Assembly: GCF_900104955.1 (NCBI RefSeq)
Contig: NZ_FNSI01000001.1
Location: forward strand, 3,444,001-3,508,000
From: Beijerinckia sp. 28-YEA-48
GTDB taxonomy: Bacteria; Pseudomonadota; Alphaproteobacteria; Rhizobiales; Beijerinckiaceae
Length of the DNA stretch: 64,000 nucleotides
Direction of reading: 5' to 3'
Numbering within the stretch: the stretch's first letter is position 1; every line of letters starts with the position of its first letter. The notes under the pieces are model-generated. The model was given only the letters and a program-made list of their open reading frames with translations, was not told where the DNA came from and did not search any database. Shown here in pieces: positions 56,837 through 64,000 of the stretch. Made by a program: the position numbers and the translations under genes.

Positions 56837-56865
56837 TCTGGCCTGCGAACACTCCCTTAAATCTC

Positions 56866-56898
56866 AAGCCCGGTTCTGATCCTCAGAGCCGGGCTTTT
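56866..56898. terminator. Rho-independent terminator between convergent genes
   Basis: AAGCCCGGTTCTGA and TCAGAGCCGGGCTT pair over 14 bases with a TCC loop, followed by TTTTC on the plus side. It ends the Usp gene and lies at the stop of the minus-strand RibD-like gene. Confidence 0.85.
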
Positions 56899-57443
56899 CA
56901 TTGCTCGCGCGCCTCTGCGGGAACGTAAGTCAGCCTGATCACGTTCTCGCCAAAGCGATCGCTGGCCACGAGGCGCAGCGGCGGCCGCGGACCGGCGAAG
57001 AACGGCTTGCCACTGCCAAGCACGACGGGATGGATATACAGTCGATATTCGTCAACCAGACCAAGGTCGGTCAGGCTTCGCGCGAGCTCCGGTCCGGCAA
57101 CTTCAATTTCCCCCTCCACTTGCGCCTTCAGCCCGCGTATCGCCGCCCCGACGTCATCCACGATAAGAGTGGCATTCGGGCCGACGGACTTCAGCGAGCG
57201 CGACACGACCCATTTCGGTTGGCTCCGCCATGCCGCCGCATAGTCGCGCTTCTCCTCATCCCACTCGGAATGGTCTTCATCCCAATAGCGCATCACCTCA
57301 TACATGCGACGACCGTACACGCAGCCGGCCAGGCCGCGCACGTCGTCAATGAAATGGCGAAAGAGCGCAGGTTCGGGCACAAATGCCATATGGTCCACAT
57401 AGCCATCGAGGGACTGGTTCAAAGCAAACACGAGTTTCGCCAT
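56898..57443 (-). CDS. RibD C-terminal / dihydrofolate reductase-like protein
   Basis: About 181 residues from the ATG at 57443 (GGGGAGGAG ten bases upstream). The start MAKLVFALNQSLDGYVDH and later GCVYGRRMYEVMRYW, IEVAGPELARSLTDLGLVDEY and YIHPVVLGSGKPFF match the YyaP/YwjB-like branch of RibD_C reductases, NADPH-dependent enzymes of unassigned substrate. It is not the folate enzyme itself. It stands alone, with a terminator at its end. Confidence 0.87.
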   Translation of the reverse strand: MAKLVFALNQSLDGYVDHMAFVPEPALFRHFIDDVRGLAGCVYGRRMYEVMRYWDEDHSEWDEEKRDYAAAWRSQPKWVVSRSLKSVGPNATLIVDDVGAAIRGLKAQVEGEIEVAGPELARSLTDLGLVDEYRLYIHPVVLGSGKPFFAGPRPPLRLVASDRFGENVIRLTYVPAEAREQ

Positions 57444-57620
57444 GCTGCAGGATCTCCTCCCCAAATGAGCTGAGGCTATGCAGAAAAGAAGTTGATTACA
57501 ATCTGACCGCTTCGTTGGTGGAACCAAAACCGAGAGGTCCGCTTTCCGGCCTGAACCCAGAAAGCAGATCGTCCTTTAAACCATCCACTCTCGGTCATTC
57601 CCGATTCAGGGGTTCACGGC

Positions 57621-59129
57621 CTAAACGCGCCGCGACGGATTGAACCAAGCGAGCACCGCGCCACAGCCACTGACAACCGCCAGCAGCAGATAGGCATTGC
57701 GGAAGGCGGCGGCGATCTCGCCCATGACGATCTCGCGCCGTTCGCTCGCCAATTCCTGCAAGGCCGTTGGGCCATGATCGAGAATGCCGGCAAACATCCG
57801 CGCTGCGTCCGGATCCGTCATCGACAGAGAGGCAAACAGAACCGTGGCGAACAATGTCGTGCCAAGCGCCGCGCCAACCGTGCGCGCGAGTTGGATCGAC
57901 CCGGAGGCGGCGCCGAGTTTGCGCCGGCCAGCCAGCGTTTGAATCGTCACCTGCACGACGCTCATCACCGTGCCCATGCCAATCGCGGCGATGCCGACGG
58001 CAACGGCCACTTCCATGAACGTCATATGCGCCGAGTTGAAGGCAAAATTGATCATGCTGAGCGAGGTAATGATCAGGCCGACAGACGGCGCGATCATCGT
58101 CAGACCGGTGCGGGTGATGAAGCGGCCGGTGAGCATAGACGTCGCGGCGATCGACCCCGTCGAGATGAGCAGAATCCAGCCGACCTTCTGCAGCGGCGCA
58201 ATACCCATGATGTGCAGATAGAGCGGCATGAAGGCGATGAAGGCCGTCAATGTCGCGCCATGAGCGACGCCGATGAGCTGTGTCATCCAGACGCCGCGCT
58301 GGCGCATCAGGTCGATCGGCAGCAAGGGCGACGGCGTGCTTTTCTCCTGCCGCAGCAGGAAGAACAGCGCCACGGCCGCGAAGACAAGCAGGCCGACGAT
58401 TAGCGGGACTGCCGAAACCTCGAATGTGCGGGCATTCTGCAAGGCCAGCAAGGTCGGAATGACAACGCAGGCAAACAGCACCAGGCCGAGAAAGTCGAAA
58501 TTCCATTCACCCTTGTTGCCGGGCCGCGCCTGCAACCGCATGGTCAATACCACAGCGATGAGCGCCGCCGGGATATTCATGAAAAACACCGAGCGCCAGC
58601 CGAACGTCAAAGTCAGATAGGCGCCCAACAACGGGCCGATGGCGGTGGCGCTGACGGAAATGGCGGCGAGATAGCCCTGATATTTGCCGCGCTGGCGCGG
58701 TGGCACCACTTCGCCGATCAAGGCCTGCGACATGCTCATCAAGCCGCCACCGCCAAGGCCCTGAATGAAACGGGTCAAAGCCAGAATCATCACCGAAGGA
58801 GCGAGCGAATTGAGGACAGCGCCCAGCATATAGATGCCAAGCGCGATGAACATCAGCCGGCGCCGGCCGAAGCGATCGCCAAGATAGCCATAGAGCGGCG
58901 CGGCGATGGTCGAGGCGATCAGATAGCTGACGATGATCCAGGAAATATGCTCGACGTCGCCGAGCGAAGCGGCGATGGCCGGCAAGGCCGTGGCGACAAT
59001 GGTTTGATCGGCGATCGCCAGAAAAATCGGCAGCATGATCGAGGGGAAGACACGCAGGAACATGCCGCGCGTGTCGGCGGGGAAAGCTCCCGAGGTTTCC
59101 TCTGGCGGTAGTGTTGTTGTTGAAGTCAA
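57621..59129 (-). CDS. DHA2-type multidrug efflux MFS transporter
   Basis: A 502-residue protein with about 14 membrane segments. Motif A of the major facilitator family is GYLGDRFGRRRLM near residue 80, and motif C-like glycines are in RFIQGLGGGGLMSM near 114. This is the proton/drug antiporter DHA2 family (EmrB/QacA type), exporting lipophilic compounds. No membrane-fusion partner (EmrA) or TetR regulator is adjacent. It faces modB with about 130 bases between. Confidence 0.9.
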   Translation of the reverse strand: MTSTTTLPPEETSGAFPADTRGMFLRVFPSIMLPIFLAIADQTIVATALPAIAASLGDVEHISWIIVSYLIASTIAAPLYGYLGDRFGRRRLMFIALGIYMLGAVLNSLAPSVMILALTRFIQGLGGGGLMSMSQALIGEVVPPRQRGKYQGYLAAISVSATAIGPLLGAYLTLTFGWRSVFFMNIPAALIAVVLTMRLQARPGNKGEWNFDFLGLVLFACVVIPTLLALQNARTFEVSAVPLIVGLLVFAAVALFFLLRQEKSTPSPLLPIDLMRQRGVWMTQLIGVAHGATLTAFIAFMPLYLHIMGIAPLQKVGWILLISTGSIAATSMLTGRFITRTGLTMIAPSVGLIITSLSMINFAFNSAHMTFMEVAVAVGIAAIGMGTVMSVVQVTIQTLAGRRKLGAASGSIQLARTVGAALGTTLFATVLFASLSMTDPDAARMFAGILDHGPTALQELASERREIVMGEIAAAFRNAYLLLAVVSGCGAVLAWFNPSRRV

Positions 59130-59260
59130 AATCTCGTCCCGATGCCGGACTGCGGCGCATGAACTCTTCTATACGGGCCTGATAGACTGTTACGCCGCGC
59201 CCGCCAATCGCCAGAAAGAAGCCAAGCTTGCGCGGTGCGACTATTGACACTGTCGCGCTA

Positions 59261-59284
59261 CGTTATATCCGATGATATATAACG
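59261..59284 (+). promoter_or_regulatory. ModE-type operator upstream of modB
   Basis: CGTTATAT-CCGATGAT-ATATAACG is a perfect 8-base inverted repeat with an 8-base spacer, very like the CGTTATAT-N-ATAACG sites bound by ModE with molybdate. A TTGACA at 59244-59249 lies just upstream, so binding would block the promoter. Confidence 0.8.
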
Positions 59285-59322
59285 CATATCTCCAAGACAG
59301 AGCATCAAGGCAGAAGTATTTC

Positions 59323-60018
59323 GTGTTCCACCTTTCCGACGTCGAGACCACCGCCATCATCCTGAGCCTGAAGGTCGCCCTTGTGGCGACCTTGGCGAGT
59401 CTGCCGCTGGCGATCGCCGTCGCCTGGCTGCTGGCGCGTTGCCGCTTCCCCGGCAAGGGACTGGTGAACGTGCTGGTGCATCTGCCGCTGGTGATGCCGC
59501 CAGTCGTCACCGGCTATTTGCTGCTGATCACCTTCGGGCGCCGGGCGCCGGCGGGCGAATTTCTCGAAACCTGGCTCGGCCTGGTCCTGTCCTTTCGCTG
59601 GACCGGCGCGGCGCTGGCGGCAGCGGTGATGGCCTTTCCGCTGACCGTGCGCGCCATCCGCCTGTCCCTCGACGCCGTCGATACAAAGCTTGAAGACGCG
59701 GCCGCAACGCTGGGCGCGCCGCCGTTCCTCGTCTTTCTCATGGTCACCTTGCCCCTGGCCCTGCCCGGCGTGCTCGCTGGCACCGTGCTTGGCTTTGCCA
59801 AGGCGCTCGGCGAATTCGGCGCGACGATCACCTTCGTTTCCAACATTCCCGGTGAAACGCAGACCATCGCCTCCGCCATCTATACGACAACCCAGACGCC
59901 CGGCGCGGAAGACGCGACCATGCGGCTGACGATCATCGCTGTCGTCATCGCCGCCGCGGCCCTTGGCCTGTCGGAATATCTGGCGCGCCGCACCTCTGGC
60001 GACGGGAACCGGCGATGA
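59323..60018 (+). CDS. modB: Molybdate ABC transporter permease
   Basis: About 231 residues from GTG 59323, the usual ModB length. The longer reading from ATG 59272 begins inside the operator palindrome, so it is unlikely. Five to six membrane segments are present (for example VALVATLASLPLAIAVAWLL), with the EAA loop EDAAATLGAPPFLVFLMVTL and the ModB sequence GEFGATITFVSNIPGETQT near its end. It overlaps modC by four bases. No modA binding-protein gene precedes it; one must be elsewhere or another binding protein is used. Confidence 0.9.
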   Translation: MFHLSDVETTAIILSLKVALVATLASLPLAIAVAWLLARCRFPGKGLVNVLVHLPLVMPPVVTGYLLLITFGRRAPAGEFLETWLGLVLSFRWTGAALAAAVMAFPLTVRAIRLSLDAVDTKLEDAAATLGAPPFLVFLMVTLPLALPGVLAGTVLGFAKALGEFGATITFVSNIPGETQTIASAIYTTTQTPGAEDATMRLTIIAVVIAAAALGLSEYLARRTSGDGNRR

Positions 60019-60698
60019 ACATCACCTTCGATATCGATCACCGGCAGGGTGAATTTTCGGTCGCGGCTAAAGGCGCGCTGCACGGCCCCGTCAGCGTGCT
60101 GTCGGGCCCGTCGGGATCGGGCAAGACCACTTTGCTCAACATCTTTTCCGGCCTGGTGCGGCCGCAGGCCGGCCGGCTGACCTTCGACGACACCGTCTGG
60201 TTCGACGCCGCCGCGAAAATTTTCGTGCCGCCGCACCGCCGCCGCATCGGCTATGTGTTCCAGGAAGGCCGCCTGTTGCCGCATCTGTCCGTGCGCCACA
60301 ACCTGACCTTCAGCCACTGGTTTCGCCGGCCCACTGGCGTGGCCCCCGCGCTGACGGATGTGACCGACCTGCTCGGCATCACTCCTCTGCTCGATCGCGG
60401 GCCACGCAACCTCTCCGGCGGCGAGCGGCAGCGCGTCGCGCTGGCGCGCGCCCTGCTCGCTTCGCCCGCCCTGCTCCTGATGGATGAGCCCCTGGCTTCA
60501 CTCGACGAAGCGCGGCGCGACGAAGTGCTGCCCTATATCGAAAGCGTGCGCGATCACTTCAAAGTGCCGATCGTCTATGTGACCCATTCTTCCGAAGAGG
60601 CCGAGCGGCTTGGCAATGAGATCGTCAGATTGCGCAACGGGCGGATCGAGGAGATCGAACGGCGCGATACGTCGACCTCACTCGCTCTCGACGGGTAA
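60015..60698 (+). CDS. modC: Molybdate ABC transporter ATP-binding protein, short form
   Basis: A 227-residue ATPase with Walker A GPSGSGKTTLLN, Q-loop YVFQEGRLLPHLSV (typical ModC), signature LSGGERQRVALAR, Walker B LLLMDEPLASLDE and H-loop VTHSSEEA. Usual ModC is about 350 residues with a molybdate-binding MOP domain at the C-terminus; here the protein stops right after the ATPase domain, so transport cannot be inhibited through that domain. The start overlaps modB (ATGA) and the end overlaps the ModE-like gene by 21 bases. Confidence 0.9.
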   Translation: MNITFDIDHRQGEFSVAAKGALHGPVSVLSGPSGSGKTTLLNIFSGLVRPQAGRLTFDDTVWFDAAAKIFVPPHRRRIGYVFQEGRLLPHLSVRHNLTFSHWFRRPTGVAPALTDVTDLLGITPLLDRGPRNLSGGERQRVALARALLASPALLLMDEPLASLDEARRDEVLPYIESVRDHFKVPIVYVTHSSEEAERLGNEIVRLRNGRIEEIERRDTSTSLALDG

Positions 60699-61037
60699 CG
60701 GGCGCAGCTTGGCCGCCAAATCGGTGATTTCATCGGCGAAGCGCCGGCTCGTGTCGCGCTCCATCTCGCGATAGAGGCCGATCAGCTTGTGACCGAATTC
60801 GGTGACTCGCGCATGGCCGCCCCCCTTGCCGCCGAGCTGCGTTTCCAACACCGACATTTCGAACATGCTGTTGACCTCGTCCATCAACAGCCAGGCGCGC
60901 CGATACGACATGCCTAAGGCACGCGCCGCCGACGAGATCGAACCATGGGTATCGATCATTTCCAGCAGTTTGATCTTGCCGTGCCCCAGCTGCTGCTGCG
61001 AACTGAAGTCGATCCTGATCGTTACGCGCGGCGTCAC
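60678..61037 (-). CDS. ModE-like regulator, DNA-binding domain only
   Basis: About 119 residues from GTG 61037; the GTG overlaps the TGA of trmO (GTGA), which supports this start over the reading from 61124. A winged helix-turn-helix with HGSISSAARALGMSYRRAWLLMD and GGKGGGHARVTEFGHKL is the ModE N-terminal domain. The MOP molybdate-binding half of E. coli ModE is missing, as in many alphaproteobacterial relatives. The operator at 59261-59284 is the likely target. How it would sense molybdate is unclear. Confidence 0.87.
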   Translation of the reverse strand: MTPRVTIRIDFSSQQQLGHGKIKLLEMIDTHGSISSAARALGMSYRRAWLLMDEVNSMFEMSVLETQLGGKGGGHARVTEFGHKLIGLYREMERDTSRRFADEITDLAAKLRPLPVESE

Positions 61038-61519
61038 GTTTCCCCCGCTTTGCCCTGAGCCGGCCCGAGCCAATGCGGACAGGTTTCCGGCTTGATATCG
61101 ATCAAAGGCGTGCCATCGATGCAATCAAGACCGCGCACGCTCAGCACATTGCCCTCAACTTTTTCCAATTTGACCAGCGAGGAGGCGATGGGATTGGGGC
61201 GGTTTGGCGAGCGCAGAGCGAATGTGCCGGTCGCCTCGCCGTTCGAGCGCGGCGATTGCAGCAGGAGATCGCGGCGCGCCTCATGCATCCAGTAGAGAAT
61301 CTGCAGATATTCGTGGCCAGCGATGTCGCTGAGGGCATCGCTCCAGCGCGGGTCGACCTCGATCCGGCAGGACGGTCCCTCCAGATCGCCCTTGCGCGGG
61401 CAATCGCGGCGGCTCGGCCAGGGCGTGCGGATGGCGCCGATGAAGAACAGGGCCTCGTCGCCCCGCTCCGGCAGATGCCCCAGGCGTTCGCCGGCACGTA
61501 TTTCCGTCGTCGTCGGCAT
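61034..61519 (-). CDS. trmO: tRNA (N6-threonylcarbamoyladenosine-37) methyltransferase
   Basis: A 161-residue protein of the TsaA/YaeB fold, which uses SAM to methylate t6A37 in threonine tRNA. The family block [15 protein letters not shown] is at about residues 97-111 and [14 protein letters not shown] near 130. It is shorter than E. coli TrmO (235) because the C-terminal domain is missing, which is usual for many bacterial homologues. It overlaps the ModE-like gene (GTGA), an operon link with molybdate regulation that may be accidental. Confidence 0.85.
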   Translation of the reverse strand: MPTTTEIRAGERLGHLPERGDEALFFIGAIRTPWPSRRDCPRKGDLEGPSCRIEVDPRWSDALSDIAGHEYLQILYWMHEARRDLLLQSPRSNGEATGTFALRSPNRPNPIASSLVKLEKVEGNVLSVRGLDCIDGTPLIDIKPETCPHWLGPAQGKAGET

Positions 61520-61682
61520 GAAACCGGCTTCTCCTTGCTTTCGATGGATTTAGCCTATTTCCACTGGCATGCCCACCGGCGCCACACTGCCCCACCAAAA
61601 GCCCTCGGATTACCTGGAAATTGGCTTGACGATGACCGACGAACGGTTCATTTCTGCCCCCGGTCGCGGTTCCCGCGCCCAG

Positions 61683-61759
<77 letters not shown>

Positions 61760-62063
61760 ATTTCATATTTATATCAATAGCTTGTGCGGTGGAGAATTCT
61801 CTGGCCGTTCATGCCATTTTTGCCACGTAAGCATTACGCTTGGCAAAGGCCCTCTTTTCAAAAGCTCAAGAGAGCTCAGCGGCTATTCTGGCGCATGCAT
61901 TTCGGCCTGCAACGCGGCAACCCAAGCGAAATCGATCGAACGGGGGCCAAGCATGCGAAGCCGCTATCGATTGATCGCGTGAAGCTCAAAAGTCATTTCC
62001 GAGAATACTCGTCAGCTATTACGAGCCCGGAATCCGCTCAGTTGCGTCGACAGCCTGTTGGGA
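61760..62063. other. Intergenic stretch after tRNA-Arg
   Basis: About 304 bases between the tRNA and the 3' end of the reductase gene. No gene or repeat that I recognise. Confidence 0.5.
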
Positions 62064-63023
62064 TCAGAGATCGAGAACCAGCAGGTCGCTCTTCGAGCCG
62101 GAGCAGCAGATCATCATGGTCTTGCTCGCCTTGCGCTCGGACTCGGTCAGAATGTTGTCGCGATGGTCCGGCGTGCCGGAAATGACCACAGTCTCGCAGG
62201 AGCCGCAGACGCCTTCCTCGCAGGAATAGCTGACGTCGATGCCCGCATCGCGCAGCACGTGCAGCAGGGTCTTGCCCGGCGGCACGGTGAATTCCTGCCC
62301 GGAACGCTCCAGGCGCACCTTATAGCCGCCGTCGAGGGCCGCGGCCTCCTTGGCGGTGAAATATTCGATGTGCATCTGGCCTTCGGGCAGGTCCTTGGTC
62401 GCCGCTTCATAGGCGTTGAGCATCGGCACCGGGCCGCAGCAGTAGAAATGCGAGCCCGCTGGCGCGGCCGCGACAATGCCCGGAATGTCGAGGAACTTGC
62501 CGTTCGATTCCGCATCGATGTGCAGCTTGACGTTCGGCAGCTTGGTCAATTCGTCGATGAAAGCCACTTCCGGCCGCTCGCGGCAGGAATAGTGCATTTC
62601 CCACGAAGCGCCGAGCTTCTGCAGGCGTTGCGCCATGCACCAGATCGGCGTGATGCCGATGCCGCCAGCGACCAGCACCGTATGGGGCGCCGTCTCGTTC
62701 AGCGGGAAATTGTTGCGCGGGCCGCCCAGTTGCAGAACCGTGCCGACCTTCAGCTGGTCGTGGATGAACTTCGAGCCGCCGCGGCTGGCGCGGTCCTTCT
62801 TGATGCCGACCACATAGGCGTTCGGATCGCCCTCGGCGGTCGTCAGCGAATATTGCCGCATCATGCCGTTGGGCAGATGGATGTCGATATGGGCGCCCGG
62901 CGCGATCGGCGGCATCGGCGCGCCATCGAGACGACGGAACTCATAGAGGTTGGTATCCAGCGCCGCAAAACGGATGGCGGTCAGGCGGACGTCAAAGGAG
63001 CAGACTGTTCGGTCACCGGTCAC
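62064..63023 (-). CDS. Phthalate-dioxygenase-reductase-type (class IA) oxidoreductase
   Basis: A 319-residue protein with the order FMN domain, NAD domain, C-terminal ferredoxin. The flavin motif is RQYSLTTAEGD near 60, NAD(P)H binding is in VLVAGGIGITPIWCMAQ and YCCGPVPMLNAYE, and the [2Fe-2S] Cys are in SYSCEEGVCGSCET with the last in MMICCSG. This is the layout of phthalate dioxygenase reductase and vanillate demethylase VanB, the normal partner of phthalate-type Rieske oxygenases. No oxygenase is adjacent; it may serve the one at 34664-35950, or one outside the window. Confidence 0.9.
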   Translation of the reverse strand: MTGDRTVCSFDVRLTAIRFAALDTNLYEFRRLDGAPMPPIAPGAHIDIHLPNGMMRQYSLTTAEGDPNAYVVGIKKDRASRGGSKFIHDQLKVGTVLQLGGPRNNFPLNETAPHTVLVAGGIGITPIWCMAQRLQKLGASWEMHYSCRERPEVAFIDELTKLPNVKLHIDAESNGKFLDIPGIVAAAPAGSHFYCCGPVPMLNAYEAATKDLPEGQMHIEYFTAKEAAALDGGYKVRLERSGQEFTVPPGKTLLHVLRDAGIDVSYSCEEGVCGSCETVVISGTPDHRDNILTESERKASKTMMICCSGSKSDLLVLDL

Positions 63024-63328
63024 AATTCCGTAGTTTTTGTTCCCGGCGTCTCAGCACCTCGACTGAGTGGATAGTTTGAATGGCCGGGCGTTGTAGCCGC
63101 CGCGCACAAAACAAAAAAATGCCGTTTCGCCAAGAGGCAAATATATCATATTTCGTAATCATTCGATCCAGTTATATTCATTGTAATTGGCACCCACTCC
63201 CCTTCAATGCACCGAGAGGGGCGTCAGATATCCGGTGCACGCTGCTATGTACCGCTACATAGACGCGTGCTGAGAGCCCTTGTCGAATTTGTGCGCTAGT
63301 CACGCTAAAGAACGAGAAGAGGCTGGGG
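63024..63328. other. Intergenic stretch between divergent reductase and oxidoreductase genes
   Basis: About 305 bases, with AT-rich parts around 63100-63180. It should contain both promoters. No repeat or gene recognised. Confidence 0.5.
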
Positions 63329-64000
63329 ATGATCTCTGCAAATGACATGAACGCCGTGCGTGCGCGTGCGTTTGGTGCACCCGACGTATTGACGACGCAA
63401 CGCCAACCCATTCCTGAAGTCGGCGAGAACGAGATCCTGATCAAGGTTGCGGCAGCGGGAATGAATGCTGCAGATTTGTCCCAACGCCGCGGTACCTATG
63501 GCGGTGCTTCGGCCGCAATTCCCTCCATTCTGGGACTGGAGGTATCTGGGCATGTCGTCACCAAAGGCCGCAACGTGACAATGTGGAATGAAGGAGACGC
63601 TGTATGCGCTCTACTGAACGGTGGCGGTTATGCCGAGTTCGCCGTCGCCCATGAATCTCTCTGCCTTCCTGTCCCGAAAGGAATCGGATTGTATGAGGCC
63701 GCCGGGCTACCCGAAGCCGTCGCCACAGTGTGGCTGAATGTCTTTGACCTCGGTAGGTTGATGCCTGGCGAGACCTTGCTGGTACATGGTGGCGCCGGCG
63801 GCATTGGCACCATGGCCATCCAGTTGGCGACGGCTCTTGGCTCGCGTGTTGTGGTGACGGCTGGAAGCGACACGAAATGCGCCGCTTGCATTCATCTGGG
63901 TGCAGTAAAAGCGATTAACTACAAGGAAGCCGATTTTCTTGAGGTACTGCAGCAAGAAAAAATAGGTATCAACGTAGTGCTGGAGATGATCGGAGGCGAC
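63329..64000 (+). CDS. Zinc-less quinone oxidoreductase-like MDR dehydrogenase, partial
   Basis: The frame starts at ATG 63329 (GAGAAGAGG upstream) and runs off the right edge after about 224 codons. It reads AVRARAFGAPDVLTTQRQPI, then VAAAGMNAADLSQRRG, LGLEVSGHVV and LLVHGGAGGIGTMAIQLA (cofactor loop), the pattern of NADPH:quinone oxidoreductases (PIG3/QOR type) of the medium-chain family. It has no structural-zinc cysteine set. Likely NADPH-dependent reduction of quinones or enones. It diverges from the class IA reductase gene. Confidence 0.88.
   Translation, partial: MISANDMNAVRARAFGAPDVLTTQRQPIPEVGENEILIKVAAAGMNAADLSQRRGTYGGASAAIPSILGLEVSGHVVTKGRNVTMWNEGDAVCALLNGGGYAEFAVAHESLCLPVPKGIGLYEAAGLPEAVATVWLNVFDLGRLMPGETLLVHGGAGGIGTMAIQLATALGSRVVVTAGSDTKCAACIHLGAVKAINYKEADFLEVLQQEKIGINVVLEMIGGD

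Overview
The window looks like a piece of an alphaproteobacterial chromosome, most likely order Hyphomicrobiales. The housekeeping genes are GC-rich and of alphaproteobacterial type (hisS, ispE, a long-chain polyprenyl diphosphate synthase, glyQ/glyS, a DUF2007 gene next to a tRNA1(Val)-type methyltransferase, mntR, pcaF), and palindromic repeats of a kind common in that group fill the intergenic gaps. I cannot name the species from sequence alone.

Region 1 (about 1-18 kb) is surface-polysaccharide material. It starts with a truncated response regulator/GGDEF gene. Then come UDP-glucose dehydrogenase, an FkbM methyltransferase, a family 4 glycosyltransferase, a very long TPR-GT9 protein, a polysaccharide pyruvyl transferase, rfbC-rfbB-rfbD and wecB. 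Much of it is visibly AT-richer than the rest and it is eroded: an IS3-family relic (6695-6919), a HAD phosphatase tail (10509-10658), a ManC relic (about 13380-13680) and an rfbA gene cut to about 50 codons (16622-16770) lie between the intact genes.

Region 2 (about 18-39 kb) is an accessory catabolic cluster. It has an SsuBC-like ABC pair, a Tat-exported amidohydrolase, a proline-iminopeptidase-like hydrolase and a mirror-image module of two EutA-family ATPases and two bicupins with a PotA-type ABC ATPase. Next is a 4,5-dihydroxyphthalate-decarboxylase-like protein, then a four-gene minus-strand operon (Rieske ferredoxin, CobW-type GTPase, IclR regulator, ferredoxin reductase) divergent from a phthalate-4,5-dioxygenase-like oxygenase. 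A TctC-type binding protein and a small cupin close it. Two EutA homologues with no ethanolamine ammonia-lyase, together with His-rich metal-handling tails, make this the most unusual part of the window. I infer uptake and ring oxygenation of an aromatic carboxylate, but the substrate is not visible.

Region 3 (about 39-56 kb) is mostly housekeeping: hisS, a TPR lipoprotein-like gene, ispE, a GH3 beta-glucosidase, polyprenyl synthase, DUF2007, a methyltransferase, a Gly-rich secreted peptide, glyQ, a CDGSH protein, glyS, a nitrilase-family amidase, a beta-ketoadipyl-CoA thiolase, mntR and a Usp protein. Eight or more copies of a composite palindromic repeat lie between genes from 21.4 to 53.1 kb; I saw none in region 1.

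Region 4 (about 57-64 kb) has a RibD-like reductase, a DHA2-type exporter, a compact molybdate unit (ModE-type operator, modB, modC, a one-domain ModE-like regulator, trmO), tRNA-Arg(CCG), a phthalate-dioxygenase-reductase-type flavoprotein and the start of a quinone-oxidoreductase-like gene that runs off the right edge.
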